This document shows positions 28,864-32,033 of a stretch of DNA of 32,033 nucleotides, piece after piece; the stretch's first letter is position 1, and each line of letters starts with the position of its first letter. The notes beneath the pieces are model-generated. The model worked only from the letters and a program-made list of their open reading frames with translations, was not told the origin of the DNA and searched no databases. Position numbers and translations under genes: made by a program. Where the stretch lies: assembly GCA_040901795.1 (NCBI GenBank), contig JBBDYH010000059.1, positions 1 to 32,033 on the forward strand, written 5' to 3'. Origin of the DNA: JBBDYH01 sp040901795 (GTDB lineage: Bacteria; Planctomycetota; Planctomycetia; Pirellulales; JALHPA01).

Positions 28864-28952
28864 ACTCCAGAGGCGGCTCGTTTGACGAGGCGACCGAAAA
28901 TCGCGTGCAAAGCCCAAGGCGACTTGGTAAAAGGGAAGCGGAGGGCCTCACC

Positions 28953-29672
28953 ATGCCGCAAGTATTCCGCTGGTCACTGCCGGGTCGTGTGCTCGTGTTC
29001 GTCTTGGCCGCAACATCGATCTGGTGTTTGCTATCCGAGTTTTACGGACTGTGCTCGATGCGCCTGTTCACGTTCGCGATTCTCCTTCCTGCCACGCTGG
29101 CGCTGGTCGCCGTTGCAATCGCCGACAGGCAACGAGGGGATCGCCGGTTGTGGCGAGCGGTCTGCGTCGGCGCCATTGCGGGGTTCGTGGCGGCCTGCGC
29201 CTACGACGTATTCCGGATTCCCTTCGTCGTCGCTGCTGTGGACGGGTTTGGGCCAGATTGGCTTCGCCTGCCGCTCTTCAAAGTGTTTCCGCGCTTTGGG
29301 GCAATGATTCTCGGTGAACCGTTCGATGCGGCGACAACCGATTCGCAGTTCTCGCTGACCGCCCATCTGTTGGGCTGGACGTACCACTTCTCAAACGGCA
29401 TCACCTTCGGCGTGATGTATATGGCGTTGATTGGCGATGCAACCAGGCGAAGCTGGTTGTGGGCGGTGGCGCTTGCGACCGTGCTCGAACTCGCGATGCT
29501 GTTCACGCCGTACACAAGCTATTTCGGAATCCACTTGACCGCGAAATTCGTGATTGTGACGTTCGCCGCTCACGCCGTCTTTGGCGTCGTGCTCGGGCTG
29601 GTTGCCCAGTGGATGGCGAAGCGCGAGATTCGATTGGCAGATGGGGCGGCAGCCGTTGCCTCATCCGTATAG
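28953..29672 (+). CDS. Polytopic membrane protein of unknown function
   Basis: This 239-aa protein starts at 28953 (MPQVFRWSLPGRVLVFVLAATS) with a GCGGAGG ribosome-binding site 8-9 nt upstream; the longer frame to 28716 is not supported. About six hydrophobic segments are visible (residues 11-28, 36-55, 66-85, 136-155, 164-182, 190-212). A polar loop, DGFGPDWLRLPLFKVFPRF, sits between segments 3 and 4, and HLLGWTYHFSNGITFG precedes segment 4. The conserved-looking H/N/W residues in the membrane could be functional. No family recognised. Confidence 0.75.
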   Translation: MPQVFRWSLPGRVLVFVLAATSIWCLLSEFYGLCSMRLFTFAILLPATLALVAVAIADRQRGDRRLWRAVCVGAIAGFVAACAYDVFRIPFVVAAVDGFGPDWLRLPLFKVFPRFGAMILGEPFDAATTDSQFSLTAHLLGWTYHFSNGITFGVMYMALIGDATRRSWLWAVALATVLELAMLFTPYTSYFGIHLTAKFVIVTFAAHAVFGVVLGLVAQWMAKREIRLADGAAAVASSV

Positions 29673-29753
29673 CTTAACAGTCGCTGCCCACTAAGTCGCG
29701 CTGCACCGGATAACCGCGTGAATCATTACAGTTGCGATAGCCGATCAACTCCG

Positions 29754-29780
29754 TTGTAAACGGTTGGATCGTGCTATTCT
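29754..29780 (+). promoter_or_regulatory. Candidate promoter of the OprP-like porin
   Basis: TTGTAA (29754-29759) and an extended -10 TGCTATTCT (hexamer 29775-29780) are separated by 15 nt, giving a start about 20 nt before the porin ATG. The spacing is short, so confidence is low. Confidence 0.3.
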
Positions 29781-29803
29781 CAGCGGCAGCGAGGAACGAT
29801 GCG

Positions 29804-31234
29804 ATGCTGGCGCTTACTCGCTTTCTGACCAGCACCGGGCTAACAGCTCTTGCGGCCATGTGGATTGTGTTGCCATTTACCCAGACGGTGAACGGGCAAA
29901 CAGACGAAGGGACCGTCGAGCGATTGCCGATTGTGCACGGCGATCCAGCTTATGAATACAGTGCATCAGCCTTTGCTGATCCAGCGACGCTGGCCCCAGC
30001 ATCGGCCGACCGATTCGCGGCACTCGAAGCCGAAGTGATGCAACTCAAAGCCGCCGAGGAAAAGCGGACTGCTGACGCCGCGAAGAAGCCGAGCTTTCAG
30101 ATGGGAGGGCAGCTCCAAGCCGACTATCTCTATTTCGGACAAGACGAGGCCAGCCAGGCTGCAGTCGGCGACATCAACGACGCGATTGATTTCCGCCGCG
30201 CCCGATTGACCGCGCGAGGCGAAGCATTCGAGGTGGTCGAATATGCGATCGGCTTCGACTTCGCGCTGCCGGGGCGACCGTCGTTTCTGGACGTGTTCGT
30301 GGGGGTCCACGATCTGCCTTATCTAGGCTCGGTCCGCGGCGGCCACTACTTCGAGCCGTTCTCACTCGAGCGGGTCACCGTGAATCGCTACAACACATTT
30401 ATGGAGCGGTCCCTCGCGGATGCCTTTGCGCCGGCGCGAAATACCGGCATTGCCGCCTACAACACGTTAGGCGACGAGGAGCGAGCAACGTGGGCGCTCG
30501 GCTGGTTCGCATCGGGCAGCGACAACTTTGGCGATCAGTTTACCGACATGGGCGGGCAAGCTGTGACCGGCCGCACGACGTGGCTGCCCTTTTATGACGA
30601 AGCATCCGGCGGTCGTGCGTATCTGCACCTGGGAGGCGGCTTCAGTCACCGCACGCCTCCGGCGGGTGATTTCACCTTTGCATCATTTCCCGAGGCTCGG
30701 CCCGGCAGTCCCACCGCGACCAGCGTACCCACCTTCGTCAATACCGGCGCCATTCCAGCAGAGTCCGATCAGTTGTTCGGCGCCGAGCTGGCGTGGACCC
30801 AGGGTCCGTTTTCATTTCAAAGCGAATACATGTACGTGCCTGTGCAGCAGATCGGCGGGCCGGACCTCCACTTTCAAGGGGCTTACGCTTATTTCAGTTA
30901 CTTCCTGACCGGCGAGCATCGGCCGTACAACAAGAAGCTTGGTTGTCACGATCGCGTGATACCGTTCGAGAACTTTTTCCGCGTGCGGACGTGCGACGGT
31001 CCCATCGTGACCGGACTCGGCGCCTGGGAGATTGGCGCGCGCTGGTCGTACATCGACCTGACCGACGAGAACATCCGGGGAGGCGTTCTAAACGATCTGA
31101 CGCTGGGCCTCAACTGGTATCTGAATCCCTACACGCGCGTGAAATGGGAATACATTCTTGCCGATCTCGATCGGCCTCCGGTGGGCGAAAGTCAGACGCA
31201 TATCTTTGGGATGCGGTTTGAAATCGACTTTTAA
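29804..31234 (+). CDS. OprO/OprP-type phosphate-selective porin-like protein
   Basis: This 476-aa outer-membrane protein starts at 29804 (MLALTRFLTSTGLTALAA); a GTG at 29771 is a weaker alternative because AGGAA precedes the ATG. A signal peptide is followed by a short coiled-coil (ALEAEVMQLKAAEEKR, about 75-92), typical of trimeric porins of this group. Barrel strands follow (FQMGGQLQADYLYFG, DFRRARLTARGE, VFVGVHDLPYLGSVRGGHY, FEPFSLER, FMERSLADAF), and the protein ends in THIFGMRFEIDF with a terminal Phe. The N-terminal coiled coil and LER...FMER segment match phosphate-selective porin O/P. It follows the membrane protein by 131 bp. Confidence 0.87.
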   Translation: MLALTRFLTSTGLTALAAMWIVLPFTQTVNGQTDEGTVERLPIVHGDPAYEYSASAFADPATLAPASADRFAALEAEVMQLKAAEEKRTADAAKKPSFQMGGQLQADYLYFGQDEASQAAVGDINDAIDFRRARLTARGEAFEVVEYAIGFDFALPGRPSFLDVFVGVHDLPYLGSVRGGHYFEPFSLERVTVNRYNTFMERSLADAFAPARNTGIAAYNTLGDEERATWALGWFASGSDNFGDQFTDMGGQAVTGRTTWLPFYDEASGGRAYLHLGGGFSHRTPPAGDFTFASFPEARPGSPTATSVPTFVNTGAIPAESDQLFGAELAWTQGPFSFQSEYMYVPVQQIGGPDLHFQGAYAYFSYFLTGEHRPYNKKLGCHDRVIPFENFFRVRTCDGPIVTGLGAWEIGARWSYIDLTDENIRGGVLNDLTLGLNWYLNPYTRVKWEYILADLDRPPVGESQTHIFGMRFEIDF

Positions 31235-31240
31235 CAGCGT

Positions 31241-31325
31241 GTTGAAAAATTGGGACAGGCACTGAGACACAATCGTTTTTGCCGGGTTTTCGTACACTCA
31301 GCTCGGAGCCAGTCCCATTTTTAAC
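31241..31325. repeat. 85-bp inverted-repeat element between porin and pyk
   Basis: The left end GTTGAAAAATTGGGAC (31241) and the right end, whose reverse complement begins GTTAAAAATGGGAC (31325), are imperfect inverted copies, extending for about 25 bp with GGCAC/GGCTC at their inner parts. It separates two convergent genes. It looks like a miniature repeat, and a role as a bidirectional terminator is possible. Confidence 0.6.
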
Positions 31326-31331
31326 GGCCTT

Positions 31332-32033
31332 CTAACCCACTTCGTGGACCATGGCGAGGTTGTGGGCGGCGGAGGGGAGGCCGGTGCCGGCGACAAGGAC
31401 GAGGCGGTCGCCGGAGGTAAAGCGGCCGGAGTTGACGCCCCAGGCCGTGACTTGCTCGAGCGTTTGGACGATGTCCTTGGTGGCCACAATGCCCAGCGGC
31501 ACCACGCCCCAGGAGAGACACATCTGCCGCAGCGCCGTTTCGGTGTCGCTGATGCCGATGATCGGAGCGGCCCCGCGAAGTTTGGAGAGCGCAATCGCCG
31601 TGGCGCCGGAGTGGCTCGCCGCGACGATGGCTTTGGCGCCCAGCTCGACGGCGACGCGCATCGCGCCGTGGACCATCGCCTGCGTGATCGGCAGCAACCC
31701 CTCGGGGAGTTTGTCGGGCGCGGCGAGCGGTTGAATGCCAAGCGAGTTAGCCTCGCGGTCTCGACACGGCTTATGTAGGGTGGGCTCTGCCCACCAGGAA
31801 TTGACGGAAGGCCATTGGTGGGCAGAGCCCACCCTACCGAAGTAGTGCTCCTCGGTGGCCAGTGAAATCCGGTTCATCATCTCGACGGCCAGCCGCGGAT
31901 GCTCGCCGATGGCGGTCTCACCGGAGAGCATACAGGCGTCGGCGCCGTCGAGGATCGCGTTAGCCACGTCGGTCACCTCGGCGCGCGTCGGCCGGCGCGA
32001 GTGCTGCATGCTGTCGAGCATCTGCGTGGCCAC
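31332..32033 (-). CDS. pyk: Pyruvate kinase, C-terminal part (runs off right edge)
   Basis: The visible 233 codons begin in the family signature (VATQMLDSM, RPTRAEVTDVANAILDGADA, MLSGETAIGEHP). The protein therefore starts outside the window and the first visible codon (GTG) is internal. The remainder is the C-terminal regulatory domain (ITQAMVHGAMRVAVELGAKA, SHSGATAIALSKLRG, WGVVPLGIV) ending LAMVHEVG. The enzyme transfers phosphate from PEP to ADP in glycolysis. Between EEHYF and KPCRD, a 63-bp palindromic element at 31775-31837 adds 21 residues in frame (GRVGSAHQWPSVNSWW...). Removing it leaves an open frame that still reads EEHYFDKPC. Confidence 0.95.
   Translation of the reverse strand: MATQMLDSMQHSRRPTRAEVTDVANAILDGADACMLSGETAIGEHPRLAVEMMNRISLATEEHYFGRVGSAHQWPSVNSWWAEPTLHKPCRDREANSLGIQPLAAPDKLPEGLLPITQAMVHGAMRVAVELGAKAIVAASHSGATAIALSKLRGAAPIIGISDTETALRQMCLSWGVVPLGIVATKDIVQTLEQVTAWGVNSGRFTSGDRLVLVAGTGLPSAAHNLAMVHEVG
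31775..31837. repeat. 63-bp palindromic element inserted in pyk
   Basis: Perfect 22-bp inverted arms (31775-31796 and 31816-31837) flank a 19-nt loop. Each arm begins GTAGGGTGGGC and carries an internal GTGGGC-TCT-GCCCAC palindrome. Total length is 63 bp, exactly 21 codons, so the pyruvate kinase frame stays open. Its sequence is unlike other pyk coding DNA. Confidence 0.9.

Noticed and set aside
28621..28917. N-terminal extension of the pentapeptide protein
   Set aside because: A clear signal peptide starts at 28620; the upstream residues are basic, low quality and extend over the divergent promoter region.
1..32033. tRNA, rRNA, or intact insertion sequence
   Set aside because: No cloverleaf with conserved TTCGA arm, rRNA segment or transposase-like protein was recognised by eye on either strand.

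Overview
The window (about 60% GC) looks like a chromosome segment of a planctomycete, probably from the Pirellulales. The pointers are a putative PEP-CTERM pentapeptide protein with LYSTASY modules, a Cys-rich BBP2-type porin, polA with a long N-terminal extension, and many short palindromic repeats between and inside genes. Their translated form resembles peptides I associate with planctomycete genomes. This assignment is an inference from gene content; there is no rRNA gene to confirm it.

Layout. (1) 1-381: leader-distal, decaying end of a type I-C-like CRISPR array; leader and cas genes lie outside the window to the left. (2) 402-9904, all on the minus strand: a Cu(I)/Ag(I) handling cluster. 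In transcription order it holds a Cys-rich secreted protein, a CusF-like lipoprotein, a Met-rich membrane protein, a 41-aa membrane peptide, an HMBD-SPW-VKOR membrane protein, a 39-aa membrane peptide, CusB, CusA and a DUF2238 membrane protein. No CusC-type outer-membrane channel is visible. A Cys-rich beta-barrel porin (10352-11845, minus) lies upstream, separated by a strong intrinsic terminator. (3) 12148-17510, minus: a core cluster coaE, rho, ribH, nusB, ftsY, with a ParD/ParE-type toxin-antitoxin pair between rho and ribH. (4) 17753-20542: a CbxX/CfxQ-type AAA ATPase (plus), small hypothetical genes, and an overlapping gene pair encoding a HEPN protein and a small partner (minus). (5) 20717-23665, minus: DNA polymerase I, with palindromic elements inside its N-terminal coding region and a parS-like site just upstream. 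(6) 23798-25760, minus: two overlapping hypothetical genes, then an antitoxin, a RelE/ParE toxin and a NUDIX hydrolase joined by overlapping start and stop codons. (7) 25868-28620, minus: a pentapeptide-repeat PEP-CTERM protein translationally coupled to a BNR-repeat secreted protein. (8) 28953-31234, plus: a polytopic membrane protein and an OprO/OprP-type porin. (9) 31332-32033, minus: the C-terminal part of pyruvate kinase, running off the right edge and interrupted in frame by a 63-bp perfect palindromic element.

Functionally, region 2 appears to be a periplasmic copper/silver capture and RND export system with added thiol-redox and small membrane components. Region 3 is housekeeping (translation targeting, transcription termination and antitermination, CoA and riboflavin synthesis). 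Regions 4 and 6 carry small, tightly overlapped accessory modules of toxin-antitoxin character. The most distinctive feature is how often short palindromic repeats invade CRISPR DNA, intergenic DNA, a stop codon and coding sequences of essential genes while reading frames stay open.
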